Origin: Acidimicrobiia bacterium
Lineage (GTDB): Bacteria > Actinomycetota > Acidimicrobiia > Spongiisociales > JAENVV01
Length of the DNA: 42,220 bases
Assembly: GCA_024637275.1 (NCBI GenBank)
Contig: JAGXFS010000124.1
Coordinates: 1 to 42,220 of the forward strand
Direction of reading: 5' to 3'
The notes below the pieces were generated by a model. The model was not told the DNA's origin. It did no database searches and was given only the letters and a program-made list of their open reading frames with translations. Of this stretch, positions 28,940 through 40,108 are shown piece after piece. Each line of letters opens with the position of its first letter. Position 1 is the stretch's first letter. Both the position numbers and the translations under genes were made by a program.

Positions 28940-29767
28940 TCAACTCCTCCTGCGCCGATTGCGCTTCTTTGATCCCTGAGGCTTCTTTGGTGCAGTCGGA
29001 GCCTCAGGCTCTTTGCTCGCAGCGTCTTCCTCGTCCTTACCGTCTTCCGATGGTTTCTGAGGTCTGCCGTCGATCTTGAAAATGAAGGCCTGCTGGGCAA
29101 GGCGGAAGAGGTTTGAGGTTGCCCAATAGACAATGACCCCGGCCTGGAACTGGATAGCGATAGCGCCGAAGAAGATCGGCATCGCCCGGGTGATCTTCTG
29201 CATGGTCTGAGCCTGCGAGCTCGTGTCCTGCTGGATACCCATCTGCGAGTGAACTTGCTGGAAATACTGGGCAGCGATCATGAGCATAATGGCAATGGCA
29301 TAGGGCAGGACCGCTACGAAGCCGGCTTGCCAAGCGACGGTGGCGGTGCTCAGCAGGTCCATCCCGAGGAAGCTGAGCTGGCCAGCGGCGATCGCGTCGT
29401 GTAGCCCCGTGTTGATGGGCACAAAGTCGAGTGGATCTCGGAGCATTCGGAAGAGAGCAAACCAGATCGGCATTTGCACGATCATTGGCCCCAGGCAGCC
29501 CAGGGGAGTGGCGCCACTCTCACGCTGGATGGCTGCCATCTCCTTCTGCATGGCTTGAGGATCATCTTTGTACTTGGCTTGCAAGGCTTTGATCTGGGGC
29601 TGCAGCGCGGTGAAAGCCCGGCTCGCCCGAGTCTGTTTTAGTACCAACGGAAATAGGATCGTGTTGATCAAGAGAGTGAGAAGGATGATTGAGACACCGA
29701 GACTCGGAACAAAGTCGAAGAACAACGCCAGAATCGACGCGAGCGGGCGTGCAATAAAGTCAATCAC
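28940..29767 (-). CDS. yidC: Membrane protein insertase YidC/OxaA
   Basis: [61 protein letters not shown]. Confidence 0.97.
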   Translation of the reverse strand: MIDFIARPLASILALFFDFVPSLGVSIILLTLLINTILFPLVLKQTRASRAFTALQPQIKALQAKYKDDPQAMQKEMAAIQRESGATPLGCLGPMIVQMPIWFALFRMLRDPLDFVPINTGLHDAIAAGQLSFLGMDLLSTATVAWQAGFVAVLPYAIAIMLMIAAQYFQQVHSQMGIQQDTSSQAQTMQKITRAMPIFFGAIAIQFQAGVIVYWATSNLFRLAQQAFIFKIDGRPQKPSEDGKDEEDAASKEPEAPTAPKKPQGSKKRNRRRRS

Positions 29768-29994
29768 GAGATGAGGTCTCTTTCAGGTACGGGGTCATAG
29801 CCGCCTTCCCGGAGCGGATGGCATCGAGCTAACCGCTTGGCGCCGAGGGAAACGCCCTGCACCACACCGAATCGCTCGATCGCCTCATAGGTGTAACGGG
29901 AACACGTTGGTTGATATCGGCAGTTCTTACCGAGGAACGGAGATACCACTTTTTGGTAACCCGCTATCAGCAGCAGCGCAATCCGCCTAGACAT
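29764..29994 (-). CDS. yidD: Membrane protein insertion efficiency factor YidD
   Basis: [43 protein letters not shown]. Confidence 0.96.
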   Translation of the reverse strand: MSRRIALLLIAGYQKVVSPFLGKNCRYQPTCSRYTYEAIERFGVVQGVSLGAKRLARCHPLREGGYDPVPERDLIS

Positions 29995-30304
29995 GGTTGG
30001 CCTCTTCCAACCAACGCACCAAGTCACTAAACGGCGCCGTCAGAACGCTGGGAGTGGCCGAGTACACGGCATCCACCTGGGGATTCGGCTGAACCCGGGC
30101 CAGGGCGGCGCGCATGCGCCGCTTGGCACGATTTCGCGCCACCGCACCACCAACCTTGCGGCTGGCTACAAAGGCGACCCTTCCGGGTTCGCTGAGTGCG
30201 GGGGCGAGAATCACGGTCAAACCACCGATGCGGTGGTGGCGGCCCTTGGTATACAACCGATCGAAGTCGGCGCGGCCGCGAAGCGTAGAAACCTTAAGCG
30301 GCAA
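29987..30304 (-). CDS. rnpA: Ribonuclease P protein component
   Basis: [24 protein letters not shown]; flanked by yidD and rpmH. Confidence 0.95.
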   Translation of the reverse strand: MPLKVSTLRGRADFDRLYTKGRHHRIGGLTVILAPALSEPGRVAFVASRKVGGAVARNRAKRRMRAALARVQPNPQVDAVYSATPSVLTAPFSDLVRWLEEANHV

Positions 30305-30428
30305 TCCGCTGACGGCCCCGGGCCCGACGGCGGCTCAGGGTGGCGCGACCAGCACGCGTCCGCATCTTTGAGCGGAATCCGTGCTTACGCTTACGGCGTC
30401 GCACATTGGGTTGATAGGTTCTTTTCAT
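30294..30428 (-). CDS. rpmH: 50S ribosomal protein L34
   Basis: [44 protein letters not shown]. Confidence 0.98.
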   Translation of the reverse strand: MKRTYQPNVRRRKRKHGFRSKMRTRAGRATLSRRRARGRQRIAA

Positions 30429-30798
30429 GGGGTCTCCCGAGAGGTGAGGTGACGAGAAGGTTACGAATCCCTGCATACCTTGTCAAAGTAGGAAGCCACG
30501 CCCGACCTCTTACTTAAGGGCCCTACGTTCCAAACCGCGAAGAATTCCGGTAGGTCGCGAAAAGTTGGTGCAGGTCAGTTCGGTCCGAAACGCCGCCGAG
30601 GTCGCGAAATCAAGATAAACAAAAAGGCCCTTTAAGCAGGGGTTTTCCCGAAAACGAGCTGCCCTTAGAGTTCCTTTAGGCCCGATTTTCTCACTCTTGT
30701 CAGCGGCGGCTCACTACCCCTACAGTCTCCACCAGCGGAACCTGGCGTTCACTTCCCGTTACCGGGTCTTTCGCAGACGAACGGGCACACCCGCTTCG

Positions 30799-30831
30799 TT
30801 TTCCACATAATGTGGATAGATCTGTGGATAA
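30799..30831. promoter_or_regulatory. Cluster of three DnaA boxes upstream of dnaA
   Basis: TTTTCCACA (30799-30807), TGTGGATAG (30811-30819), TGTGGATAA (30823-30831, exact consensus). Confidence 0.85.
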
Positions 30832-30853
30832 AATTCGTAATGGAGGGCAACAG

Positions 30854-32230
30854 GTGACCCACGCCGTCACGCAGGAATGGGACGTTTTCAGAGACCTGAT
30901 CCGTTCCAAGGTTTCCCCGGTTACCTGGCAAACCTGGTTGGCAGCCCTAGAAGACGACGGATCCGAACCGCCGCACCTTCGTTTGGCAGCTCCGTCGGAA
31001 TTCCATCTCAAGTGGGTGATCGACAAACACCTCGAGGTCATCACCGAGGCAGCCGCCGGAATCTGGGGGCCAGGAGCCGAAGTTGAGCTCCTCGCACACA
31101 CGCCCGAAATATCCGTCGACCTTGAAGACGATTGGTCAGCTCCCGAGCCGAGTCTCTCCCCGGTGCATCAGCGATCCGTGGATCAAGTGCCTATCAAGAG
31201 CACCAGGCTGTTGAGCCGGTATCGATTTGATGAATTTGTAGTGGGCCCTTCCAACAGATTCGCTCATGCCGCGGCCATGGCAGTCGCCGAACAACCCGGT
31301 CTGCACTACAACCCGCTGTTCATTTATGGTGCGGCCGGCCTCGGCAAAACCCACCTCCTGAACGCGGTGGGGCATCACGCGTTGGAGCTCAATCCCAACG
31401 CAGTTGTGAGATACGTCTCCTCAGAAAACTTTTTCAACGAATTCATTGAAGGAATCCGAAAGAAGCGGATGGCCGAGTTCAAGATGCGTTATCGAACCAT
31501 CGACGTCTTACTTCTCGACGACATCCAGTTTTTCGAAGGCAAGGAACAGATCCTCGAAGAGTTCTTTCACACCTTCAACGATCTGTACGAAACCGGCAAA
31601 CAAATGGTGCTTAGTTCGGACCGACATCCCCGAAACCTTGCCCATCTTGATGATCGAGTGCGTTCACGTTTTGAATGGGGCCTACTCACCGACATCCAGG
31701 TTCCCGACATCGAGACGCGTTTGGCGATTCTCCGTAAGAACACGGCAGGTTCGGCACACGAGTACCCCGAAGATGTCCTTGAGTTCATCGCTGGCAACGT
31801 ATCTGACAACATCCGTGAGTTGGAAGGCGCCCTTACACGGGTGACCGCCTACGCAACGTTGCACGGTGAAATCATCTCCCTCGCAACCACCCAGGACGTT
31901 CTTCAGGATTTGATCCCTGGCTCCTCCTCGCGCCCGGTAACGCCGCTTGAGATCATGACCTCAACGGCTGCCGCCTTCGGGTTCTCCCACGACGAACTGG
32001 TGAGCGCCGGCCGCAAAGCACCGCTGGCGCGCGCCCGCCAGATCGCCATGTACCTCGTACGCGAACACAGCTCCCTTTCTCTGCCGAAGATCGGCGCATT
32101 GTTCGGTGGCAGGGATCACACCACCGTTTTATATGCCATTGAGAAGGTCAAAGGCCTGTTGAAAACCGACCACGAAACCTTTGAACAAGTCACCGCGTTA
32201 TCCCAAGACATCCGGATCCGTCCCCAATGA
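30854..32230 (+). CDS. dnaA: Chromosomal replication initiator protein DnaA
   Basis: GTG start at 30854 after GGAGGG; NPLFIYGAAGLGKTHLLNAVGHHA; domain IV LSLPKIGALFGGRDHTTVLYAIEKV. Confidence 0.98.
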   Translation: MTHAVTQEWDVFRDLIRSKVSPVTWQTWLAALEDDGSEPPHLRLAAPSEFHLKWVIDKHLEVITEAAAGIWGPGAEVELLAHTPEISVDLEDDWSAPEPSLSPVHQRSVDQVPIKSTRLLSRYRFDEFVVGPSNRFAHAAAMAVAEQPGLHYNPLFIYGAAGLGKTHLLNAVGHHALELNPNAVVRYVSSENFFNEFIEGIRKKRMAEFKMRYRTIDVLLLDDIQFFEGKEQILEEFFHTFNDLYETGKQMVLSSDRHPRNLAHLDDRVRSRFEWGLLTDIQVPDIETRLAILRKNTAGSAHEYPEDVLEFIAGNVSDNIRELEGALTRVTAYATLHGEIISLATTQDVLQDLIPGSSSRPVTPLEIMTSTAAAFGFSHDELVSAGRKAPLARARQIAMYLVREHSSLSLPKIGALFGGRDHTTVLYAIEKVKGLLKTDHETFEQVTALSQDIRIRPQ

Positions 32231-32416
32231 ACCGCCCCTCATACACACCCCCAAATACCCGGTGGTGGAAAGATCCCTAGTTCTCCCCACCACATGTGGA
32301 AAGCTAAACCATCGATTACCAGGGGTTTTAGAAAGTTATCCAGTTTCCACACCCCCTATTACTGCTACTACCGTTTAAGTTAATAACTAATAACAACAGA
32401 AGAAGGGCAAAGTCCT
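32231..32416. other. Probable oriC core (dnaA-dnaN intergenic)
   Basis: DnaA-box-like ATGTGGAAA (32294-32302), TTATCCAGT (32336-32344), TTTCCACAC (32344-32352), then trinucleotide-like ACTGCTACTACC and AT-rich GTTTAAGTTAATAACTAATAAC. Confidence 0.8.
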
Positions 32417-33505
32417 GTGCGAATCAGAGCTGAACGAGATGACCTGGCTGACGTGTTCTCACGCGCCAACCGGGGGGTTGGTCTACGGTCCGCCCAACCG
32501 ATTCTGACTGGCGTCCTGTGCGAGGTGACCGGAAGTACGTTGCAGGTAACGGGTACCGACCTCGAAGTCACCGTTCGAACGACTACCCAGGTCGAAGTAC
32601 TTGAGGAGGGCTCACTCGTAGCCCCGGCCAAGCTGGTCGCTGAAGCCATCAAAAAAATGCCTATCGGAGCGGTGATGGTCGCATCCGAAGATGGCGAAGT
32701 TGTTATTTCGGGCAAGGGGCCGAAATTCTCGCTCCGGGAACTGCCTGTGTCTGAGTTCCCACAGTTGCCAGATGTCTCGCTTGAAGGGGCAACCACGGTT
32801 GACGGAACCATGCTCGCTGATGCCATTGCCCAGGTCACAATTGGAGCGTCATCCGATGCTGCCCGCCCCATTCTGACCGGTGTGTTGGTCGAGCACGATG
32901 ATGACGGAGTTCGATTTGTCGCGACGGACTCGTACCGGTTAGCGGTCCGGTCGCTTCCGGGGGTCGAGCTAGCCGGATCAGGGTTGGTACCGGCCAGGGG
33001 ACTTCGGGAAATGGCCCGGACCATCGGAGCCGCCAAGGTGAGCGTTGGTGTCATGGGAAGAGAAGCAGTTTTCGCTTCAGACCGTGGTTCGCTGACGCTT
33101 CGTCTCATCGAAGGAACGTTCCCGAACTATCGGCAACTACTCCCCGCTTCGTACCCGAACCGTTTCGTGGTGAACAAAGAAGCTTTGCTGGAAGCACTCG
33201 GAAGAGCGTCGCTCGTTGCCGAAGATCACATTCCGGTCCGACTTCGTATGGCCGCCGGCGGTGTCGAAGTTACGGTGATTCGCCAGGATGTTGGTGGTGA
33301 AGTCGAGCAAATCGAAGGCACGTTTGAGGGCGAAGCCGACGAAGTACTCATCGCGTTCAACCCTCGTTACCTCACCGATGGAGTTCAGGCAATCGTGGCT
33401 GACGAAATTGAATTCAGCGTTATCGACGGATTGAAGCCTTCGGTATTACGTGGTGTTGGTGACGACCAGTTCACCTATCTGCTGATGCCGGTTCGCGTTG
33501 CGTGA
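32417..33505 (+). CDS. dnaN: DNA polymerase III subunit beta (sliding clamp)
   Basis: MRIRAERDDLADVFSRANRGVGLRSAQPILTGVLCEV...; C-terminal YLLMPVRV. Confidence 0.98.
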   Translation: MRIRAERDDLADVFSRANRGVGLRSAQPILTGVLCEVTGSTLQVTGTDLEVTVRTTTQVEVLEEGSLVAPAKLVAEAIKKMPIGAVMVASEDGEVVISGKGPKFSLRELPVSEFPQLPDVSLEGATTVDGTMLADAIAQVTIGASSDAARPILTGVLVEHDDDGVRFVATDSYRLAVRSLPGVELAGSGLVPARGLREMARTIGAAKVSVGVMGREAVFASDRGSLTLRLIEGTFPNYRQLLPASYPNRFVVNKEALLEALGRASLVAEDHIPVRLRMAAGGVEVTVIRQDVGGEVEQIEGTFEGEADEVLIAFNPRYLTDGVQAIVADEIEFSVIDGLKPSVLRGVGDDQFTYLLMPVRVA

Positions 33506-34614
33506 ATCTCAAGTGGCTTGAGTTAGCCGAGTTTCGTTCGTACGAAACCCTTCAACTCAAACCTGAGACCGGCGTCAACATCTACGTCGGGGAAAACGCG
33601 GCTGGCAAGACCAACATCCTCGAGGCCGTGGCGTATCTGGCCCTCATGCGGTCATTTAGAGCGATCCCGGACTCTGGGCTGGTACGACAGCTACCGGGCC
33701 AACCGCCGGCTCTAGCGGCCGTCCTGCGGGGCGAGATCGAATCTGGGGATCGCAACAGCCTGATTGAGTTGGAATTACCTTCAGACGGCCGCCGCCGCAT
33801 CCAGGTGAATCGACAAAGGTTGGCAAGAACCGCCGATATTCTCGGTTACGCCCGGGTGGTCGTCTTCCTGCCTGATGATCTTGACATCATCAAACGGAGC
33901 CCCGGCCTTCGACGACAGTTCCTTGACCAGGTCGCGGTGCAACTTCGTCCAGCCGCGTACGTTGATCAACAGGAGTATGAGCGAGTTGTGAAACAACGCA
34001 ATTCGCTGTTGCGGCTGAACGGACGATATACGGACGCGGCTGTCTTGTCGGCCTGGAACGAAAAAATGTCCCAGACCGGCGCGAGAGTTATGGCACGACG
34101 GGCCGCCAGTGCTGCTGCTATCGGGGAATACGTTCAGGGAGCCTATGAAGAGCTGGCTGGCGAACCCATTGACATTAACCTCGGGTATACGTCAGGGTGG
34201 GAAGCAACGCTCGATCCAGAAACCGGGGTCGCCGAACTGGAGGCCCGTCTATGGAACGCCTTGGAACGGGCCGACGTAACGGACAGAGAAAGGAGAGTCA
34301 CCACGGTGGGACCACATCGCGACGAACCAGTGTTTACGCTCGGGGGACGACCTTCCCGAACCCAGGCAAGTCAAGGAGAACAACGTTCGCTGGTACTGGC
34401 TCTGCGGCTGGCTGCGCACCGGGCGATCACAGCCAGCACCCAGGAACCCCCGATTCTGGTCCTCGACGATGTGTTCTCGGAACTCGATATCACCCGGGCC
34501 CGGGCGCTGGCCAACGCTCTGCCGCAAGCGCAAACGTTCATCTCGACGGCTCGCTTCGAAGAAGTCCCTGTTGAAGGCAAACGTTGGCTGGTTAAGAAAG
34601 GAACCGTTACGTGA
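33502..34614 (+). CDS. recF: DNA replication/repair protein RecF
   Basis: GENAAGKTNILEAVAYLAL Walker A; SQGEQRSLVLALRLA signature; VLDDVFSELD. Confidence 0.97.
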   Translation: MNLKWLELAEFRSYETLQLKPETGVNIYVGENAAGKTNILEAVAYLALMRSFRAIPDSGLVRQLPGQPPALAAVLRGEIESGDRNSLIELELPSDGRRRIQVNRQRLARTADILGYARVVVFLPDDLDIIKRSPGLRRQFLDQVAVQLRPAAYVDQQEYERVVKQRNSLLRLNGRYTDAAVLSAWNEKMSQTGARVMARRAASAAAIGEYVQGAYEELAGEPIDINLGYTSGWEATLDPETGVAELEARLWNALERADVTDRERRVTTVGPHRDEPVFTLGGRPSRTQASQGEQRSLVLALRLAAHRAITASTQEPPILVLDDVFSELDITRARALANALPQAQTFISTARFEEVPVEGKRWLVKKGTVT

Positions 34615-34916
34615 ATCGGGACCTCGAAGCAATTGGGTCGGGACTCTCTGCCTGGTTGCGCCGGTTAGGTCTGGCCGACGCCGACTTGTTCTTCACGCTC
34701 GTGGCTGCCTGGCCAGGTGCGGCTGGCGAACCCTGGCAGTCGGCCGCTGAACCGGTGATGCTTGAGGCCGGGGAGCTGACAGTACGAGTACACAATCGCT
34801 CATCTATCCGCCTTCTTTCCTATGGGGTTAACGACCTCATTAGCCGGCTAAACGGAGCCATCGAACAGCCGGCGATCGAGACCGTCCGACTGGTGGGACC
34901 GTCGCCAGGCCAGTGA
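34611..34916 (+). CDS. DUF721 / DciA-family protein
   Basis: Position between recF and gyrB; WPGAAGEPWQSAAEPVMLEAGELTVRVHNRSSIRLLSYGVNDLISRLN. Confidence 0.8.
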   Translation: MNRDLEAIGSGLSAWLRRLGLADADLFFTLVAAWPGAAGEPWQSAAEPVMLEAGELTVRVHNRSSIRLLSYGVNDLISRLNGAIEQPAIETVRLVGPSPGQ

Positions 34917-34995
34917 CCAGGGAGCGGTCCGAAAAACTCAAGCCCGATAAGCGTTTCTGGCCTTTTGTGCACCTGGTCAGAATGGGTCCTCTGGC

Positions 34996-35024
34996 TTGGT
35001 CAAGTGCCCCAAAACGACTAAACT
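34996..35024 (+). promoter_or_regulatory. Candidate gyrB promoter
   Basis: TTGGTC-17 nt-TAAACT located 78 bp before the gyrB GTG. Confidence 0.5.
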
Positions 35025-35101
35025 TACAAATGTGTAATACCGCTCCGGTTGCAGAGACAAGATCGAGCGACTGTTGAGCGTTTCGCGAACAAAGGAAACC
35101 C

Positions 35102-37018
35102 GTGGCTACTGAGAAACCAGGGCAATACAAAGCGTCCGAGATTACCGTACTCGAGGGTCTGGATCCGGTACGTAAACGCCCGGGTATGTACATCGGCTCG
35201 ACCGGCCCGCGCGGACTACACCACCTGGTTTGGGAAGTTGTAGACAATGCGGTCGATGAGGCGATGGCCGGATATTGCACCCGGATCGACGTGACCCTGC
35301 TTGCTGACGGAGGCGTCAAAGTCGTCGATAACGGTCGTGGTATTCCCGTCGATAAGCACAAGGTAACCAAGGAATCGGCGCTCACGACCGTCCTGACCAC
35401 GTTGCATGCCGGCGGTAAGTTCGATTCAGGGGCCTATCAGGTCTCGGGTGGACTGCACGGCGTAGGCGTGTCTGTCGTCAACGCACTGTCGATTCGTCTC
35501 GAGGCCGAAGTCCGTCGCGACGGGGCAATCTACGCGCAGTCCTTTGAGCTAGGCGTGCCGAAGGCCCCAGTCAAGAAAGTCGGCGAGGCCAAGAAGAACG
35601 GCACCACGATTGCGTTCTGGCCTTCACCAGCCACGTTCACCGAGACGACCGAGTTCAACTACCAAACCATTGCCGGGCGACTTCGCGAAATGGCTTTCCT
35701 CAATAAGGGCCTCGAAATCAGACTGCTCGACGAGCGGGGCGAAGAACTCGTTGGTGAGAACTTCCTGTACAAGCAGGGGCTCATCGATTTCGTCAAGCAC
35801 CTAAATACCAGCCGCGAACCGATTCACGGTCGAATTCTCCAGTTCGAAGACAGTGCCGATCAGCATGAGCTGGACGTAGCGATGCAGTGGACGAGCGGTT
35901 ACACGGAAACCGTGCTGACGTTCGCCAACAACATCAACACGCATGAGGGTGGTACCCACGAAGAGGGGTTTCGTACCGCATTGACAAGAGCCCTCAACGA
36001 GTTCGCACGGTCCAAAGGGATTTTGAAGGAAAAGGACGACAACCTCAGCGGGGAGGACGTTCGCGAGGGCTTGACGGCCATCATCTCCGTAAAGGTTCGT
36101 GAGCCCCAGTTCGAAGGCCAGACGAAAACAAAGCTCGGGAATACCGAAATCCGCAGCTATGTCACCAAGGCCATGAACCGCATGCTCCCCGAGTGGCTGG
36201 AGCGCAACTCGGCCGAAGCACGGCGGATCGCCGAGAAGTGTGTTTCGGCGCAGAAAGCTCGCCAGGCCGCTCGCAAAGCGCGTGACCTGACCCGTCGTAA
36301 GACGGCACTCGAGTCGGCGTCGCTGCCAGGCAAGCTGGCCGACTGTTCATCGCGCGAAGCATCACTATCGGAACTGTTTATCGTCGAGGGTGACTCGGCC
36401 GCCGGACCGGCTAAACAGGCTCGCGACTCCGAGTTCCAGGCGATCCTGCCCATTCGCGGCAAGATTCTCAACGTAGAGAAGGCCCGCCTTGCCAAGGCGC
36501 TCCAGAACAACGAGGTGCAAGGGATCATTACCGCCTCGGGGACCGGCATCGGCGACGAGTTCGACATTGAGAAGGCCCGCTATCACAAGATCGTGATGCT
36601 CGCTGACGCCGACGTCGACGGTTCGCACATTCGCACGCTGCTTCTGACGCTCTTTTTCCGCCACTTGCGGGGCTTGATCGAAGCCGGGTTCATCTATGTG
36701 GCGGTTCCGCCGTTGTACCGGGTCAAGATGGGCAAGCAGGTCATCTACCTCAAGGACGACGCGGCCCTGGCGACCTTTATGGCCGAGAACGAAGGTCGCA
36801 AGATCACCCCGTCTCGATTTAAGGGCCTTGGTGAGATGAACGCCGACGAGCTATGGGATACCGCCATGAATCCGGACACCCGGACGTTAATGCGGGTCGA
36901 GATCGACGACGCGGCGATCGCCGATGAGATGTTCACGATCCTCATGGGCGACGACGTGCAGGCCCGCAAAAGCTTTATTCAGCAGAACGCCAAAGACGTT
37001 CGCTTCCTGGACATTTAG
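35102..37018 (+). CDS. gyrB: DNA gyrase subunit B
   Basis: [54 protein letters not shown]. Confidence 0.99.
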   Translation: MATEKPGQYKASEITVLEGLDPVRKRPGMYIGSTGPRGLHHLVWEVVDNAVDEAMAGYCTRIDVTLLADGGVKVVDNGRGIPVDKHKVTKESALTTVLTTLHAGGKFDSGAYQVSGGLHGVGVSVVNALSIRLEAEVRRDGAIYAQSFELGVPKAPVKKVGEAKKNGTTIAFWPSPATFTETTEFNYQTIAGRLREMAFLNKGLEIRLLDERGEELVGENFLYKQGLIDFVKHLNTSREPIHGRILQFEDSADQHELDVAMQWTSGYTETVLTFANNINTHEGGTHEEGFRTALTRALNEFARSKGILKEKDDNLSGEDVREGLTAIISVKVREPQFEGQTKTKLGNTEIRSYVTKAMNRMLPEWLERNSAEARRIAEKCVSAQKARQAARKARDLTRRKTALESASLPGKLADCSSREASLSELFIVEGDSAAGPAKQARDSEFQAILPIRGKILNVEKARLAKALQNNEVQGIITASGTGIGDEFDIEKARYHKIVMLADADVDGSHIRTLLLTLFFRHLRGLIEAGFIYVAVPPLYRVKMGKQVIYLKDDAALATFMAENEGRKITPSRFKGLGEMNADELWDTAMNPDTRTLMRVEIDDAAIADEMFTILMGDDVQARKSFIQQNAKDVRFLDI

Positions 37019-37027
37019 GAGTTCCGC

Positions 37028-39505
37028 ATGGCAGACGAAATCACCGACGGCATACCCGAAATCGACATCAAGGACGAGATTTCTGCGTCGTTCCTTGAAT
37101 ATGCAATGTCGGTCATTGTGTCCCGAGCGCTTCCGGACGCCCGGGACGGCTTGAAGCCGGTTCAGCGCCGCATCATCTATTCGATGTTTGAGAACAACAT
37201 GACGTCGGCTTCGGCACACCGGAAGTCGGCAACCGTGGTTGGGGACGTCATGGGTAAGTATCACCCCCACTCCAACGATGCCATCTATGACGCCATGGTT
37301 CGTATGGGCCAGGACTTCTCGCTGCGCTATCCGCTTATCGACCCGCAGGGAAACTTTGGAACTCCCGACGATGGAGCGGCTGCCATGCGTTATACCGAGG
37401 CGCGTCTGTCGCCACTGGCGTCGTATTTGCTTCAGGACATTCGCGAAGACACGGTCGATTTCACCTCCAACTATTCGGGCGAGTTCTACGAGCCTTCGGT
37501 CCTGCCGGCCCGGTTCCCGAACTTGCTTGCGAACGGCAGCCAGGGAATTGCCGTCGGCATGGCCACGAACATGGCACCCCACAACCTGGGCGAAATCATC
37601 GACGGGGTTATGTTCGGCATCGACAACCCGGACGCTCCTGTTGAGGATTACCTCCAGTTCGTGAAGGGACCCGACTTCCCGACGGGCGCCTACATCGTCG
37701 GCACCCGGGGCAGCAAAGATGCCCTGCTCACCGGGCGCGGGTCGATCAAGATCCGGGCCGTCACCGACGTGCAAGAGGTCAGGGGACGAACCTGTATCGT
37801 CGTCACCGAACTCCCGTATCAGGTCTCAGCCAGCCGGGTACTCGAACGCATCGCCGGGTTGGTGAATGACAAGGCTCTGAACGGGATTTCCGACTTGCGC
37901 GATGAGTCCAGCTCTCGAGTCGGCACTCGTATCGTTATTCAACTCAAGCGCGACGCAGTGCCTCAGGTAGTGCTCAACCAGCTCTTCAAGATGACCCAAC
38001 TGCAAGACTCCTTTGGCGTCAATAACGTGGCGCTCGTCGATGGGATTCCGCGCACACTCAATGTCGCTGAGCTGATCGGTTACTACATCGATCACCAGAT
38101 GGAAGTGATCGAACGGCGGACCCGCTTCCGCCTCGAAAAGGCCCAACGTGAAGCCCACATCGTCCAGGGTTTGGTCATCGCCGTTGACAACATCGACGAG
38201 GTCATCAGGATCATCCGTGGTTCCGCCGACACCGAGACGGCCAAGAACTCGCTGATCGAACGATTCGAATTATCTGAGGAACAGACCAAGGCCATTCTTG
38301 ATATGCCCTTGCGCCGGCTTACGGCTCTTGAAGTCGACAAGCTGCGGGAACGCTACGAAGAGTTGATGGCGCTTATCACTGAGCTGGAAGGCATCCTCGC
38401 CGACCCCGAGATTCGCCGAACGATCATTAAAGATGAACTCAACGAGGTCCGGGACAAGTTCGGGGACAGCCGCCGCAGTCGGATCGTTCCGGATGAGGGC
38501 GATCTGTCGCTTGAAGACCTCATCGCCGACGACGAACTGATCATCTCGGTCACGCAGTCCGGTTACCTGAAGTCAGTACCAGCCAACACCTATCGGCTGC
38601 AGGGTCGTGGGGGTCGGGGTGTGAAAGCCGCCGAGGTGCGCGAGGACGACGTAATCACCCGGCTCCTGCATACGACGGCTCATGCCATCTTGTTGTTCTT
38701 CACGAACAAAGGACAGGTACACCGGATCAAGGCCCATCAGGTACCGCGTCAATCGCGTACGGCCAAGGGCGTGTTGGCTCAGGCGGTCCTTCCCCTGCTT
38801 CCTGACGAACACATCGAAGCCATCGTTGACACGCGGGACTACGAGACCGCCCGCTACCTGGTGATGATCACCAAGAATGGCGTTGTGAAGAAGACCGCTT
38901 TCTCCGAGTATGACTCACGGCAGTCGTCGTTGATTGCCATCAAGTTGCAAGAGGACGACGAAGTCGTGGCGGTCCGGACCACCAACGGCGAAAACGACGT
39001 CCTGATCTTCACCGAACAGGGCATGGGTATCCGCTTCTCAGAAAACGACCTACGTCCGATGGGCCGGGCGACCCAGGGCGTTCGAGGCATTCGATTGCGC
39101 GAAGGCGACCGGGTTGTGTCAGCGGCCTCAAGCACCGACGGTTCGGAGCTCGTGCTCCTTACGTCGGGCGGGTACGGCAAGCGCACCAAGATGGACGAGT
39201 TCCGGCCACAGAAGCGTGGCGGAATCGGTCTCAAGACGATGAAACTGACCCGGGTTCGGGGAGTCATGGTCGGTGCTCGGGCGGTAAGCGACGACATGGA
39301 ACTGTTCGTCATTTCCTCTTCTGGTGTAGCCATCCGGACCCCGGTCAAGAAGATCAGCCGTCAGAAACGAGGAGCGAGCGGGGTCAAGGTGATGAACCTT
39401 CCCGAGGGCGACCTGATCGCCGCCTTCGCCGTCGTGCTCCATGAGGACGAACCCGAGACCGAATCTGGGACCGAATCTGGGATCGAAAACGGAAACCAAG
39501 CATGA
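37028..39505 (+). CDS. gyrA: DNA gyrase subunit A
   Basis: [47 protein letters not shown]; GyrA box QGRGGRGVK. Confidence 0.99.
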   Translation: MADEITDGIPEIDIKDEISASFLEYAMSVIVSRALPDARDGLKPVQRRIIYSMFENNMTSASAHRKSATVVGDVMGKYHPHSNDAIYDAMVRMGQDFSLRYPLIDPQGNFGTPDDGAAAMRYTEARLSPLASYLLQDIREDTVDFTSNYSGEFYEPSVLPARFPNLLANGSQGIAVGMATNMAPHNLGEIIDGVMFGIDNPDAPVEDYLQFVKGPDFPTGAYIVGTRGSKDALLTGRGSIKIRAVTDVQEVRGRTCIVVTELPYQVSASRVLERIAGLVNDKALNGISDLRDESSSRVGTRIVIQLKRDAVPQVVLNQLFKMTQLQDSFGVNNVALVDGIPRTLNVAELIGYYIDHQMEVIERRTRFRLEKAQREAHIVQGLVIAVDNIDEVIRIIRGSADTETAKNSLIERFELSEEQTKAILDMPLRRLTALEVDKLRERYEELMALITELEGILADPEIRRTIIKDELNEVRDKFGDSRRSRIVPDEGDLSLEDLIADDELIISVTQSGYLKSVPANTYRLQGRGGRGVKAAEVREDDVITRLLHTTAHAILLFFTNKGQVHRIKAHQVPRQSRTAKGVLAQAVLPLLPDEHIEAIVDTRDYETARYLVMITKNGVVKKTAFSEYDSRQSSLIAIKLQEDDEVVAVRTTNGENDVLIFTEQGMGIRFSENDLRPMGRATQGVRGIRLREGDRVVSAASSTDGSELVLLTSGGYGKRTKMDEFRPQKRGGIGLKTMKLTRVRGVMVGARAVSDDMELFVISSSGVAIRTPVKKISRQKRGASGVKVMNLPEGDLIAAFAVVLHEDEPETESGTESGIENGNQA

Positions 39506-39604
39506 GTCCGGAACTCTTAGGAGGGCCTTGTCGTTCTTTGAACGTAGGGTTGAACCCCGTACTGCATTACACTTTCCTGAACCCGGCAAGGAGCTGAACG
39601 CCGT

Positions 39605-40108
39605 ATGGCCCAAGTACGCAGAGTGCGTCGGATTATCCGCAAGATTGATCCCTGGACAGTCCTGAAGGTCTCGTTCGCGTTGTACGCGGTCATGGGCCTG
39701 GCGCTGGTGCTGGGCGGCATCATCTTCTGGTCCTTCGTGACCGCGGCTGGTTATCCGACCTTCATCGAGGATTCGTTGTCCAGTATTGGCCTTCGGGATG
39801 TGGCAGCTGGTCCGCTGGTACCCACCAATGACTACATGTTCCGCCTGGCCGCGTTCTTAGGCGTGGCTTTCACGGTGCTGATGACCGGCATGACGACCCT
39901 CGGAGCGGTCATGTACAACTTGATCTCAGACGTCGTGGGTGGTCTTGAAGTCGTCGTGCTCGAGGAATCATTCAATGCTCCGGTCACGGCATCTAACCGT
40001 CCGGTCCGACAGGTTCAGTCATGGCAGACGGCCCCGTCAACGAGCGAGACAGTCGCGGCTACGCCAGTCGAGACACCGACGAAAGCTCCGGCTCCGACGG
40101 GACGCTAA
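39605..40108 (+). CDS. DUF3566 transmembrane protein (Rv0007-like)
   Basis: VRRIIRKIDPWTVLKVSFALYAVMGLALVLGGIIFWSF...LSDV-like second TM; downstream of gyrA. Confidence 0.85.
   Translation: MAQVRRVRRIIRKIDPWTVLKVSFALYAVMGLALVLGGIIFWSFVTAAGYPTFIEDSLSSIGLRDVAAGPLVPTNDYMFRLAAFLGVAFTVLMTGMTTLGAVMYNLISDVVGGLEVVVLEESFNAPVTASNRPVRQVQSWQTAPSTSETVAATPVETPTKAPAPTGR

Noticed and set aside
36887-37774. 295-aa minus-strand ORF
   Set aside because: Antisense to gyrB/gyrA; no domain signature.
39458-39481. Tandem 12-bp repeat (GACCGAATCTGG x2) at the gyrA 3' end
   Set aside because: Only two copies encoding a non-conserved acidic tail; likely simple slippage, no evidence of function.
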